A DNA stretch of 18,257 nt, from positions 1 through 18,257 of the forward strand of contig WFXV01000128.1 in NCBI GenBank assembly GCA_015490435.1, read 5' to 3'. This document shows, piece by piece, positions 1 through 8,062 of this stretch. The notes below the pieces were generated by a model. That model did not search any database. It was not told where the DNA came from and worked only from the letters and a program-made list of their open reading frames with translations. The translations under genes and the position numbers were made by a program. This DNA comes from Thermaceae bacterium (GTDB lineage: Bacteria; Deinococcota; Deinococci; Deinococcales; Marinithermaceae). Position 1 is the stretch's first letter, and each line of letters opens with the position of its first letter.

Positions 1-146
<146 letters not shown>

Positions 147-184
147 AGCAAAAAAGGCCTGCTTCCCCGCTTTTCGAGGTCTAG

Positions 185-211
185 AGGGGCGCCTTCGGGC
201 GCCCCTTTTTT
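185..211 (+). terminator. Rho-independent terminator of the 16S rRNA gene
   Basis: A perfect 8-bp GC stem (GGGGCGCC at 186-193 with GGCGCCCC at 198-205) is closed by a TTCG tetraloop and followed by six T residues. It lies 43 nt after the 16S end, so the 16S transcript stops here without a linked 23S-5S unit. Confidence 0.93.
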
Positions 212-225
212 ATTAAGGTGGGATC

Positions 226-696
226 GTGAAGCGGCTGAGGCGCAGGGTGGTCTCCGCCGGGGGCGTGGTGATCCGGGGTTGCAAGCGGCCCCGGGTGCTC
301 CTGATCGCCACCCGGGGGATGCGGGTTTGGGCGCTCCCCAAGGGCCGGGTCGAGCCTGGCGAGCGCCACCGCGAGGCCGCCCTCCGCGAGGTCCGCGAGG
401 AGACCGGGATCCGGGCCGCGATCGTGCGCGATTTGGGGCAGGTCAAGTACTACTTCACCGTCCACGAGGAGGAGGGGCAGGTCAACATCTCGAAGACGGT
501 GCACTACTACCTGATGCGCTACAAGGGTGGCCGGCCCACGCCCCAGCTCGAGGAGGTGGACGCCGCCCGCTGGGTAGGGGTCAAAAAGGCGCTTTCGATG
601 CTCACGTATGATAACGAGCGGGTGGTGCTGGAACGGGCGCTCGCCCACTGGAGGGAACGATGCCAAAAGCGCTCCTCACCGACCTCTACGAGCTGA
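226..696 (+). CDS. Nudix hydrolase
   Basis: A 156-residue Nudix-fold pyrophosphohydrolase, which cleaves a nucleoside diphosphate linked to some other moiety; the substrate cannot be read from the sequence. The Nudix box is complete: G40, E46, then R54-E55, E58-E59 and G61 in the GX5EX7REUXEEXGU pattern, with the metal-binding glutamates present. WALPKG (residues 35-40) just before the box recalls the diadenosine-polyphosphate-type Nudix enzymes of Thermus, so Ap4A/Ap6A is one possibility. The start is GTG at 226 with AAGGTGGG just upstream (215-222). The 3' end overlaps the next gene by 37 bp, so the two are probably co-translated. The start lies only 14 nt after the 16S terminator, leaving almost no room for a separate promoter. 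Confidence 0.9.
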   Translation: MKRLRRRVVSAGGVVIRGCKRPRVLLIATRGMRVWALPKGRVEPGERHREAALREVREETGIRAAIVRDLGQVKYYFTVHEEEGQVNISKTVHYYLMRYKGGRPTPQLEEVDAARWVGVKKALSMLTYDNERVVLERALAHWRERCQKRSSPTSTS

Positions 697-1967
697 CCAT
701 GGCCTACTCCTACTTCAAGCGGGGGCTCAACACCCCCGCGGTCTTCGACCTCTACGTGCGCCCGCCGGTCCCCTACCGCCGGTTTTTGGTCTTCGCCGGG
801 CTGGAGTCGGCCCTTTCCTACCTGGAAAACCTGCGCTTTTCCGAGGAGGAGCTCGCGTACCTCGAGTCCCTGGGCCTATTTGACCGGCACTTCCTCGACT
901 ACCTCAGGAACTTTCGCTTCTCCGGCGAGGTTTGGGCCGTTCCCGAGGGAGAGATCGTCTACCCCGGCGAGCCCCTGCTCACCGTCGAGGCGCCCCGGAT
1001 CGAGGCCCAGATCGTCGAGACCTACCTCTTGAACACGGTGAACTTCGAGACCCTGATCGCGAGCAAGGCGGCCCGGGTGCTGCTCGCCGCCGGGGAGGAG
1101 GCGAGCGTCGTCGACTTCTCCCCCCGCCGGGACCACGGCGAGGACGCCGCCATGAAGGTGGCCCGCTCCGCCTACCTCGCTGGCTTCGACGGCACCTCGA
1201 ACGTCGAGGCGGGGAAGAAGTACGGCATCCCGGTGGTGGGCACGATGGCCCACAGCTACGTGATGAGCTTCCCCGACGAGCTCTCTGCCTTCCGCGCCTT
1301 CGCCGAGGACCACCCGAGGCCGATCCTCTTGATCGACACCTATGACACCATGGCGGGCCTGGAGCACGCGATCCAGGTGGCGCGGGAGCTCGAGGCCAAA
1401 GGCCGCCGCCTTCTCGGCGTCCGCATCGACTCCGGCGATCTCCCCGAGCTCACCCAAAGGGTCCGTGCCCGCCTCGACGAGGCCGGGCTTTCCTACGTCC
1501 AGATCTTCATCTCCGGCGACCTCGACGAGTACAAGATCCGTGACTTCAAGGCCGCGGGGGGCGTGGCCTGGGGCTATGGGGTGGGCACCCGGCTCGGCAC
1601 CTCCTACGACCTCCCCGCCCTCGGCGGGGTCTACAAACTGGTGCAGGACGCCGAGGGCCCGCGCATCAAGAAGAGCCCAGGCAAGCGCACCCTGCCCGGC
1701 CGTAAGCAGGTCTGGCGCCGGCCGGAGGGGGACCTCGTCGCCCTCCGGCACGAGGTGCACCCGGGCCGGCCGCTCCTCGCCCGGGCCATGGAGCGGGGCC
1801 ACCGCCTCCTCCCCCCGCCCGACCTCGCCGCCCTTCGCCGGGCCACCCGCGAGCGGATCTTCGCCCTCCCCGAGGAACAGCGGGTCATCGACCGACCGGA
1901 AGCCCCCCGCTATCCGGTCTTCCTTTCCACTGAGCTGGAGAAACTACAAGAACACGCTGCCTCCTGA
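660..1967 (+). CDS. pncB: Nicotinate phosphoribosyltransferase
   Basis: A 435-residue enzyme that joins nicotinate to PRPP, with ATP hydrolysis, giving nicotinate mononucleotide in the cytosolic NAD salvage (Preiss-Handler) pathway. The N-terminus LTDLYELTMAYSYF (6-19) is the usual opening of the family. Further signatures are the RRDHGEDAA block (156-164), GFDGTSNVEAG (175-185), and GTMAHSYV (194-201), whose H198 is the likely phosphorylated histidine. DTYDT (226-230) and RIDSGD (255-260) belong to the phosphoribosyl-binding barrel. The ATG at 660 has GGAGGGAA in front and lies inside the end of the Nudix gene, indicating translational coupling. Length is normal for the family. The next gene has its own promoter. 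Confidence 0.95.
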   Translation: MPKALLTDLYELTMAYSYFKRGLNTPAVFDLYVRPPVPYRRFLVFAGLESALSYLENLRFSEEELAYLESLGLFDRHFLDYLRNFRFSGEVWAVPEGEIVYPGEPLLTVEAPRIEAQIVETYLLNTVNFETLIASKAARVLLAAGEEASVVDFSPRRDHGEDAAMKVARSAYLAGFDGTSNVEAGKKYGIPVVGTMAHSYVMSFPDELSAFRAFAEDHPRPILLIDTYDTMAGLEHAIQVARELEAKGRRLLGVRIDSGDLPELTQRVRARLDEAGLSYVQIFISGDLDEYKIRDFKAAGGVAWGYGVGTRLGTSYDLPALGGVYKLVQDAEGPRIKKSPGKRTLPGRKQVWRRPEGDLVALRHEVHPGRPLLARAMERGHRLLPPPDLAALRRATRERIFALPEEQRVIDRPEAPRYPVFLSTELEKLQEHAAS

Positions 1968-1995
1968 GCGTTTTGCACCGCTCTGCAACACGGAC

Positions 1996-2025
1996 TTGCC
2001 GCCCCTTTTCCGCGGGAAGTACCAT
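1996..2025 (+). promoter_or_regulatory. Probable sigma-70-type promoter for the aldehyde oxidoreductase gene
   Basis: TTGCCG (1996-2001) and TACCAT (2020-2025) are each four-of-six matches to the -35 and -10 hexamers, 18 bases apart, in the 88-bp gap before the aldehyde oxidoreductase. The -10 overlaps a small inverted repeat, GTACC (2019-2023) with GGTAC (2032-2036), a possible operator. The predicted leader is only about 25 nt. Confidence 0.45.
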
Positions 2026-2055
2026 AGGAGCGGTACAAACAGAAGGAGGTGGCAA

Positions 2056-3864
2056 ATGCTCGGAGGGTACGCGCACCGGTTGGCCAAAATCGACTTGACC
2101 AACCGGACCGTCGAGTACGAGGCGCCGAAGGAGGAGGACCTCAAGAAATACATCGGGGGTCGGGGCCTCGGCGTGAAGTACGTCTTTGAAAACGGCCCGG
2201 AGGTAGATCCCCTCTCCCCCGACAACCTGCTCGCCATCATGATCGGCCCCCTCACCGGCACCCTGGCCAAGATGAGCGGCCGGATCGCGGTGGTGACCAA
2301 GAGCCCCCTCACCGGGACCATCGCCGACAGCCACATGGGCGGCTGGACCGGGGCCAAGCTCAAGTGGGCCGGGTTCGACGGGCTCCTGATCAAGGGGGCG
2401 GCGAGCGAGCCGGTCTACCTCTTGGTGAAAGACGGCCAGGTCTCGATCGAGGACGCCTCCGACCTCTGGGGCAAGACCACCCACGAGGTCCACGAGATCC
2501 TCAGGCGCCGCCACGGCGAGGAGGCCGACGTGATGGCGATCGGCCCCGCCGGGGAGAACCTGGTCAAGTTCGCGAACTGGGTCAACAACGACGAGCGCGC
2601 CGCCGGCCGAAACGGCACCGGCGCGGTCGCGGGCTCAAAGAAGCTCAAGGCGATCGTCATCATCGGGGACAAGAACAACGTCCCCAAGCCGGTGGACAAG
2701 GACGCCTGGCGGGAGGCCGACAAGCACGCGCTCGCCGGCATCGTAGACGAGAAGAACGTCACCGCCCCGAAGAAGGGCGGCCTCAGCGTCTACGGCACCA
2801 ACGTGCTGATGAACATTGTCAACTCGATCGGCGCCCTGCCCACCCTGAACGCCCAGCACACCCAGTTCGAAGACGCCGACAAGATCTCCGGCGAGTACGT
2901 CCGCGAGCACATCCTGGAAAAGGACAACACCTGCCACGCCTGCCCGGTGGCCTGCAAGAAGATGGTCCGGATCCGGGTGAACGGCGAGGAGATCGCCTTC
3001 GAGTCGGTGGAGTACGAGTCCGCCTGGGGCCTCGGCGCCGACGTGGGCAACGGCGATATCCACTGGGTGGGCTACGCCATCTACCTAGCGAACGCCTACG
3101 GCATGGACACGATCGAGCTCGGCAACGTGCTCGCGGTGCTCGCCGAGGCCACCCAGCGGGGCTACGTCTCCGAAGCCGACGGCCTCAAGTGGGGCGACAA
3201 GCAGAAAGAGGCCGAGATCATCAAGAAGATCGCCCTGCGCGAGGGCTTTTACGAGAAAGCCGGCGAAGGCGCCGCGGGCTTTGCCAAGCTCCTCGGCCAC
3301 GAGGAACTGGCGATGAGCGTGAAGGGGCAGGCGATCCCCGCCTACGACCCGCGCGGGCTCAAGGGCATGGGCATCGCCTACGCCACCTCTAACCGCGGCG
3401 CCTGCCACCTCCGGGCCTACACCCCCGCCTCGGAGCTCCTCGGCGTGCCCTACAAGTCCGACCCCTTGGAGTGGAAGGGCAAGGCCGAGCTCACCATCCT
3501 GCTCCAGGACCTCTCGGGCTTCACCGACTCGCTCGACGTCTGCAAGTTCGCCCAGTTCGCCGAGGGGCCGGAGGAGTTCGCGGAGCAGTTCTCCGCCTAC
3601 ACCGGGATGCAGATCACCGCCGAGGACGTCCTCAAGATCGGTGAGCGGATCTACAACCTCGAGCGCTACTACAACAACCTGGCGGGCTGGGGCGAGGGCT
3701 CGGACTACCTGCCCGAGCGCTTCCTCAAAGAGCCCTCCGACTCCGGCGGTTCCAAGGGCCACGTCACCGAGCTCGCCGAGATGCTGGCCGAGTACTACGA
3801 AAAGCGCGGCTGGAAGAACGGCGTGGTCCCGGAGGAGAAGCTCAAGGAGCTGGGGATCCTCTAA
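2056..3864 (+). CDS. aor: Tungsten-dependent aldehyde:ferredoxin oxidoreductase
   Basis: A 602-residue cytosolic enzyme of the AOR family, oxidising aldehydes to carboxylic acids with electrons passed to ferredoxin through a tungsto-bispterin and a 4Fe-4S cluster. The cluster ligands are visible: C293, C296 and C300 in CHACPVAC, and C496 in SLDVCKF; this matches the spacing of Pyrococcus furiosus AOR (288/291/295/494). GGRGLG near residue 36, the MSGR...SPLTGT region, MDTIELG (near 351) and DPRGLKGMG plus TSNRGACH (431 onward) are pterin-binding family blocks. The frame is open far upstream through pncB, but AAGGAGGTGG at 2043-2052, three bases before the ATG, and the family N-terminus fix the start. 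The aldehyde is not evident. No ferredoxin or cofactor gene is adjacent. Confidence 0.95.
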   Translation: MLGGYAHRLAKIDLTNRTVEYEAPKEEDLKKYIGGRGLGVKYVFENGPEVDPLSPDNLLAIMIGPLTGTLAKMSGRIAVVTKSPLTGTIADSHMGGWTGAKLKWAGFDGLLIKGAASEPVYLLVKDGQVSIEDASDLWGKTTHEVHEILRRRHGEEADVMAIGPAGENLVKFANWVNNDERAAGRNGTGAVAGSKKLKAIVIIGDKNNVPKPVDKDAWREADKHALAGIVDEKNVTAPKKGGLSVYGTNVLMNIVNSIGALPTLNAQHTQFEDADKISGEYVREHILEKDNTCHACPVACKKMVRIRVNGEEIAFESVEYESAWGLGADVGNGDIHWVGYAIYLANAYGMDTIELGNVLAVLAEATQRGYVSEADGLKWGDKQKEAEIIKKIALREGFYEKAGEGAAGFAKLLGHEELAMSVKGQAIPAYDPRGLKGMGIAYATSNRGACHLRAYTPASELLGVPYKSDPLEWKGKAELTILLQDLSGFTDSLDVCKFAQFAEGPEEFAEQFSAYTGMQITAEDVLKIGERIYNLERYYNNLAGWGEGSDYLPERFLKEPSDSGGSKGHVTELAEMLAEYYEKRGWKNGVVPEEKLKELGIL

Positions 3865-3875
3865 AAGCGCTTTCG

Positions 3876-3905
3876 AAGGGGGCGGGAAAGGCCCGCCCCC
3901 TTTTT
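3876..3905 (+). terminator. Rho-independent terminator after the aldehyde oxidoreductase
   Basis: GGGGGCGGG (3878-3886) pairs perfectly with CCCGCCCCC (3892-3900) around a 5-nt loop, followed by TTTTT. Two flanking A residues extend the stem. The gene on the opposite strand ends inside the T tract, so this is a compact convergent boundary. The minus-strand side has only two T residues, so it mainly serves the plus strand. Confidence 0.9.
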
Positions 3906-5691
3906 ACTTTTGGAAGGCTCTTTCAAAGAAGTCCGCGAGCCGCCGGTAGAGCGTCCGGCGGTTTTCCTTTTTCAAAATTCCGTGCCCCTCGTCCTCGAAG
4001 ACGAGCTTTTCGTAGGGGATACCGTGGGCACGTAGGCGTGCTTCCACCGCCCGGACATTCTCCGGGGTAACGTTGGGGTCGAGCGCCCCCTGCACGATCA
4101 AGAGATCCCCCTCGATCCGGTCCACGTAGTGGATCGGCGAGCGCTCGCGGTAGCGCTCGGGGACCTCCTCGGGGCTTCCCCCGAGCATCTCCTCGGAGTA
4201 GGGCCTGAGGTCGGGCCGCGTGGTCTCGTAGTCGAGGACCAGGTCGGTCATGCCGCAGATTGGCGCGGCGGCGGCCACCAGCCGGCGGGGGGCGTGGGTG
4301 ATCTGCCACCAGCTCGAGTAGCCGCCGTAGGAGGTCCCGGTCACCCCCACGCGGTAGGGCTCGGCGAGGCCGGCGGCGATCAGGGCCTCGATCCCGGTCT
4401 CGATGTCCTTCTGCTCGAGCCCACCCCAGCCGGTTTCCTTGATCTTTTCCTGGAAGGCGAGGCCGTAGCCGGTCGAGCCCCGGTAGTTGAGGAGGAAGAC
4501 GTGAAACCCCCGGGCGAGGTAGTACTGCACCTCGGGGGAAAGCCGGCGCCCGGCGCGGGCGGTGGGACCGCCGTGAACGAGCACGATCGTGCCCTTCGGG
4601 CGCCCCTTGGCCCGGTAGAAAAGCCCGTGGAGGCTCGTTCCGTCGCTTCCCTTCCAGAAGAAGTCCTCGGCCGGGACGAGCCCATCCGGTACCCGGGCGT
4701 CGATTCCGGTGAGGCTTTCGAGGCCCTCCGCGGTGAGCCGCACCAGGTCGGCGGGGCGGGTGCTGCTTTGGTGGTAGGCCACCCAGTCCCCTTCGAAGAC
4801 GCCTAAGAGCCTGAGCTCGCCGTCCTCGGAGCGCACCTCGCGGACTACCTTGCCCTCCGGGGAGAGCACCAGGGTGTGGCCGCGGGCGTTTTCCACCGCG
4901 AAGACCCCGAGGTAGGGGGTGTTTTCCAGGCGAAAAATCCCCTCGATGGAAAACCCGGCCTCTTCAAGCACCTCCCGCCGAGTTCCCGAAAGATCGGCGA
5001 GTCCCACCTTACGGGCGGTGCCCTCCTCGACCAGGTAAAAGAGCCTTCCGTCCCGGGTCCAGGTGGCCTTCGCCTTGCCCCGACTGCCGGCCGAAAGCAC
5101 CCGGCGGTCTTTCCTGCCCTCTACGTCCACCACCCAGACCTCGCGGCTTCCCGGGTGGGGGCCCTGGCGGTCGTAGAGCAGGTGGCGGCCATCGGGCGCG
5201 AGCTCGAGGCCGTGGGTCCCGGCCCGCTTGGGGGCGGCAAGAAGGCGGTGTTCGCCGGTCTTTAGATCCTTTCGCCAGACCCAGGTGGGCTCGATCGTCA
5301 TTTTCCTTTCAAAGTCGTAGTTCGCGCCGAGGAAGAGCCAGGGGCGCTCAGGATGTAGCGCCGCCCCGCGGCGGTAGTAGGGCGGGTGGAGCTCGCTAAG
5401 AAGCGCCCGCTCGCCGCTCATCCGGGCGGCGTAAAGGGCCGTGCGCTCGTCGCCGGGATCGGCTTCATAAAGCACCCCCTCGCCCCCGGGAAGAAAGTTT
5501 TCAAAGAAGTTAAAGGTCTCGCCAGAAGAGAGCTTTTTAGCCCCTCCGCCCGCCGGCAGGGCCCAGACCTGGGGGGTGGCCTCCCCGCCGATTTGGGTCC
5601 AGGCTAGGAGCCGGCCCCGCTCTTCAAGCTCCGGCCCGTAGACCTGGGGCAGGTTCAAAAGCGCGTCGAGCAGCCTTTCGGGTTCGCTCAC
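3904..5691 (-). CDS. Prolyl oligopeptidase-family (S9) serine peptidase
   Basis: A 595-residue cytosolic peptidase of family S9, with no signal peptide. Residues ~20-330 look like the beta-propeller: repeated short blocks such as PDGRHLLYD and TRDGRLFYL. Residues ~345-595 are the alpha/beta-hydrolase domain. HGGP (373-376) is the oxyanion-hole motif; the triad is S454 in GTSYGGY, D538 in GALDPN and H570 in EDEGHG. The layout resembles acylaminoacyl-peptidase-type enzymes, which remove blocked N-terminal residues or cut short oligopeptides; exact specificity is unknown. It starts with GTG whose last bases form the TGA stop of fmt (GTGA overlap), and it is the last gene of the def-fmt run, so it may also process protein N-termini or peptides. 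The stop lies in the T tract of the convergent terminator. Confidence 0.9.
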   Translation of the reverse strand: MSEPERLLDALLNLPQVYGPELEERGRLLAWTQIGGEATPQVWALPAGGGAKKLSSGETFNFFENFLPGGEGVLYEADPGDERTALYAARMSGERALLSELHPPYYRRGAALHPERPWLFLGANYDFERKMTIEPTWVWRKDLKTGEHRLLAAPKRAGTHGLELAPDGRHLLYDRQGPHPGSREVWVVDVEGRKDRRVLSAGSRGKAKATWTRDGRLFYLVEEGTARKVGLADLSGTRREVLEEAGFSIEGIFRLENTPYLGVFAVENARGHTLVLSPEGKVVREVRSEDGELRLLGVFEGDWVAYHQSSTRPADLVRLTAEGLESLTGIDARVPDGLVPAEDFFWKGSDGTSLHGLFYRAKGRPKGTIVLVHGGPTARAGRRLSPEVQYYLARGFHVFLLNYRGSTGYGLAFQEKIKETGWGGLEQKDIETGIEALIAAGLAEPYRVGVTGTSYGGYSSWWQITHAPRRLVAAAAPICGMTDLVLDYETTRPDLRPYSEEMLGGSPEEVPERYRERSPIHYVDRIEGDLLIVQGALDPNVTPENVRAVEARLRAHGIPYEKLVFEDEGHGILKKENRRTLYRRLADFFERAFQK

Positions 5692-6611
5692 GCGCCCAGC
5701 TTACCGCCGGGCTCGACCCCATACCCCCGGGCCCAGGCCTCGGCGGGCATGGGGCGCTTGCCCTCGGGCTGGACCGTAAGAAGCCGGACCGCCCCCTCGC
5801 CGGCCGCGACCAGGACCCCCTCGTGCCCCACCGCGAGCACCTCGCCCGGCGCGCCCTCGCCGGGCTCGGGGCGAAGGGCATGGACCTTGACCCTTTTTCC
5901 CCGGTGCCAAAACCAGCTCCCGGGCCAGGGCTGGACCCCCCGGTGGCGGGCAAGGATCTTTTCCGCCGGCTCCTCGAAGCGGATCCGCCCGTCCTCCTTG
6001 GTGAGGAGGGGGGCGTAGCTCGGCTCGCCCTCCTGGGGCCTTGGAATCTCGTGCTCGAGGTCTTCGAGCACCTCGAGCAAGAGGGGAATCCCGAGGTCCC
6101 GAAGGCGCTCGGAGAGCTCGGCGGCGGTCTCCTCGGGATGAATGGGCACCCGGAGCTGGCGGAAAAGGGGACCGGTGTCCATCCCCTCGTCGAGCTGCAT
6201 GATGCTGACCCCGGTCTCGGTCTCCCCCGCGATCAGCGCCCAGTTCACCGGGGCGGCGCCGCGGTACTTGGGCAGGAGCGAGGGGTGCAGGTTCAAAAAC
6301 CCAAACCGGGGCACGGCGAGCACCTCGGGCGGGATGAGCTTGCCGTAGGCCGCGACCACCGCGGCGTCGGGGTGGAGCGCCTTGAAGGCCTCGAGGAACT
6401 CGGGGTTTTTCTTGAGCCGCTTCGGCTTTAAGACCGGGATGCCGAGCTCCTTCGCCCGGGCCGCGACCGGGCTTTCCTTTAGCTTCATCCCCCGGCCCGC
6501 GGGCTTATCCGGCTGGGTGACGGCGAGCACCACGTCGTGGCGCTCGGCCAGGGCCTCGAGCACCGGCACCGCCCAGGCCGGGCTTCCGAAGAAGACGACT
6601 CTCCGCTTCAA
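5688..6611 (-). CDS. fmt: Methionyl-tRNA formyltransferase
   Basis: A 307-residue enzyme transferring a formyl group from 10-formyl-tetrahydrofolate to Met-tRNA(fMet), needed for bacterial translation initiation. The catalytic triad of the formyltransferase fold is visible: N107 and H109 in NLHPSLLPKYRG, and D145 in DEGMDTGP; these align with E. coli N106/H108/D144. QPDKPAGRG (33-41) is another family block. Residues ~205-307 form the C-terminal tRNA-binding domain. Length is normal. The start codon is TTG, sharing bases with the TGA stop of def (TTGA), and the gene ends overlapping the S9 peptidase start. The def-fmt pairing is conserved widely and links formylation to deformylation. Confidence 0.96.
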   Translation of the reverse strand: MKRRVVFFGSPAWAVPVLEALAERHDVVLAVTQPDKPAGRGMKLKESPVAARAKELGIPVLKPKRLKKNPEFLEAFKALHPDAAVVAAYGKLIPPEVLAVPRFGFLNLHPSLLPKYRGAAPVNWALIAGETETGVSIMQLDEGMDTGPLFRQLRVPIHPEETAAELSERLRDLGIPLLLEVLEDLEHEIPRPQEGEPSYAPLLTKEDGRIRFEEPAEKILARHRGVQPWPGSWFWHRGKRVKVHALRPEPGEGAPGEVLAVGHEGVLVAAGEGAVRLLTVQPEGKRPMPAEAWARGYGVEPGGKLGA

Positions 6612-7192
6612 CGGGCGAGCTCCCGCAAAAACGCCTTCGCCTCCCGCTGCATGCGGGCGAGCTCGGCGCGGTTTTCCTCCAGGAACCGCTTCCTCAAAGG
6701 GGGCGGCAGGCGGTCGAAGAAGAGGATCCCCTCCAGGTGGTCGAGCTCGTGCTGGACGATCCGGGCCAGGTAGTCCTCGGCCTCTAGGACCTTGGGGTTC
6801 CCGTACTCGTCCTGGTACTCAAGCCGCACCCGGAACTTCCGGGGCACGTCGTCGGAGTAGAGCCCAGGGAGCGAGAGGCAGCCCTCGGTGCCCACCACCT
6901 TGCCCTCGGCGAAGGTGATGCGGGGGTTCACCATGACGAAGGTCTCCTTGACCCGCTTCTTGAGGGGCACGCGCTCCTCCTCTTCCTCGGGGAGGTCCTG
7001 GTAGAGGGCGGCGACGAAGATGCGCAAAGGCTCCCCCACCTGGGGACCGGCGAGCCCCACCCCGCCGGCCTCGAACATCGTCTCGAGCATGTTCTCGGCG
7101 AGGCGCGGAATCCCCGCGAAATCGGTCACCGGACGCGCCTTCTTGCGCAGGACGGGGTCGCCGTAGAGCCGGATGGGCAAGACCTCGGCCAC
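6608..7192 (-). CDS. def: Peptide deformylase
   Basis: A 194-residue metalloenzyme removing the N-formyl group from nascent proteins at the ribosome. All three family motifs are present: motif 1 GVGLAGPQ (44-51), where the usual second Ala is Gly; motif 2 EGCLSLPG (103-110) with metal ligand C105; motif 3 QHELDHLEG (147-155) with H148, catalytic E149 and H152. An acidic loop PEEEEER (68-74) enlarges the region between motifs 1 and 2. The start is GTG at 7192 with a G-rich stretch in front; the ATG at 7200 is out of frame. It follows ybbR by 15 nt and overlaps fmt by 4 nt, so it is part of the same minus-strand operon. Confidence 0.96.
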   Translation of the reverse strand: MAEVLPIRLYGDPVLRKKARPVTDFAGIPRLAENMLETMFEAGGVGLAGPQVGEPLRIFVAALYQDLPEEEEERVPLKKRVKETFVMVNPRITFAEGKVVGTEGCLSLPGLYSDDVPRKFRVRLEYQDEYGNPKVLEAEDYLARIVQHELDHLEGILFFDRLPPPLRKRFLEENRAELARMQREAKAFLRELAR

Positions 7193-7207
7193 GCCCCCAT
7201 TTTGGCA

Positions 7208-8062
7208 CTAACGGGCGGGAACGACCACGAACCGCCCCCAGGGCGAATCCAGCGCGTAGACCCCCTCGGGGAGCTTGAGCTTGATCGGGGCCAGGTAGCT
7301 CCCGACCCGCCACTCCACCTCGCCAGCGACGAAGGCGAGGTCGGCGAGGAGCTCGGGCGGGCCCACCACCCGCACGGTGCGGGGCACCTCCACCTTCTCC
7401 ACGCTGAGCTCGGGGGGCGGACCGGGGAGCGCGAGCGGCAGGGTCTTCAGGGTGAGGAGGGGGCCGGCGAAGTGCACCCCGGCCTCGGCCGGCTCCACCA
7501 CGACCCCGGGGAGCACGGCGCCCTCGGCGTCCACCGCCACCACCGCGAGGGGCTCCCCCCCGAGGGCGAGGGCGTAGGCCGCCCGCCGCACCTCGGTCGC
7601 GGGGCCGCGAACGCGCACCCGCCGAGGCTCGGGGACGAGCGCCTGGTTCGGGCGGAAGGCGTAGAGGTTGAGCTCGCGCTCGAGCACCCGCTCCACCCGG
7701 GCCTCGACCCGGGCGGGCACCACCTCGGAAAGCGCCACCCCGGCCGGGAGCTGCACCCGCACCGGGCGGATGAACGGCCCCTCCTCCACCCCCGAGAGGT
7801 CGAGGTAGGCGAGGACCGCCTCGGGCTTCAAGCCCTCGACGATCCGGGCCTCGCCGCGGATGCGGACCAGCACCCGCTCGGGCACCCCCACCGCCACCCG
7901 GTCGGGCCCGAGGCCGATGATCTCGAGGGGGCGCTCGAGCGCCCGCTCCACCACCGGCCCGGTCTCCTTGAGCTGGTACCAGAGCAAGAACGCCGCCAGC
8001 ACCGAGAGCACCTTCGCCTGCCAGCGGTGCTTGAGCCGTTCCCAGAGCCTAAGCGGCGGCAC
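7208..8062 (-). CDS. YbbR/CdaR-like membrane-anchored regulator of diadenylate cyclase
   Basis: A 284-residue protein with a positively charged N-terminus (KHRWQAK), one transmembrane helix at about 18-31 (LSVLAAFLLWYQL), and an extracytoplasmic part of beta-rich YbbR-type repeats, each a short hydrophobic strand pattern with a proline-rich turn (for example VPERVLVRIRG and LPAGVALSEVVPARVEA). In Firmicutes the YbbR protein CdaR binds CdaA and modulates c-di-AMP synthesis. The start is GTG at 8062, overlapping the end of cdaA by 14 bp, so production of the two is coupled. Assignment relies on topology and the cdaA partner, since YbbR repeats are poorly conserved in sequence. Confidence 0.82.
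   Translation of the reverse strand: MPPLRLWERLKHRWQAKVLSVLAAFLLWYQLKETGPVVERALERPLEIIGLGPDRVAVGVPERVLVRIRGEARIVEGLKPEAVLAYLDLSGVEEGPFIRPVRVQLPAGVALSEVVPARVEARVERVLERELNLYAFRPNQALVPEPRRVRVRGPATEVRRAAYALALGGEPLAVVAVDAEGAVLPGVVVEPAEAGVHFAGPLLTLKTLPLALPGPPPELSVEKVEVPRTVRVVGPPELLADLAFVAGEVEWRVGSYLAPIKLKLPEGVYALDSPWGRFVVVPAR

Noticed and set aside
1342..2055. Upstream extension of the aldehyde oxidoreductase frame
   Set aside because: It overlaps pncB in another frame, is Ser/Arg/Pro-rich without family similarity, and a near-perfect Shine-Dalgarno precedes the ATG at 2056.
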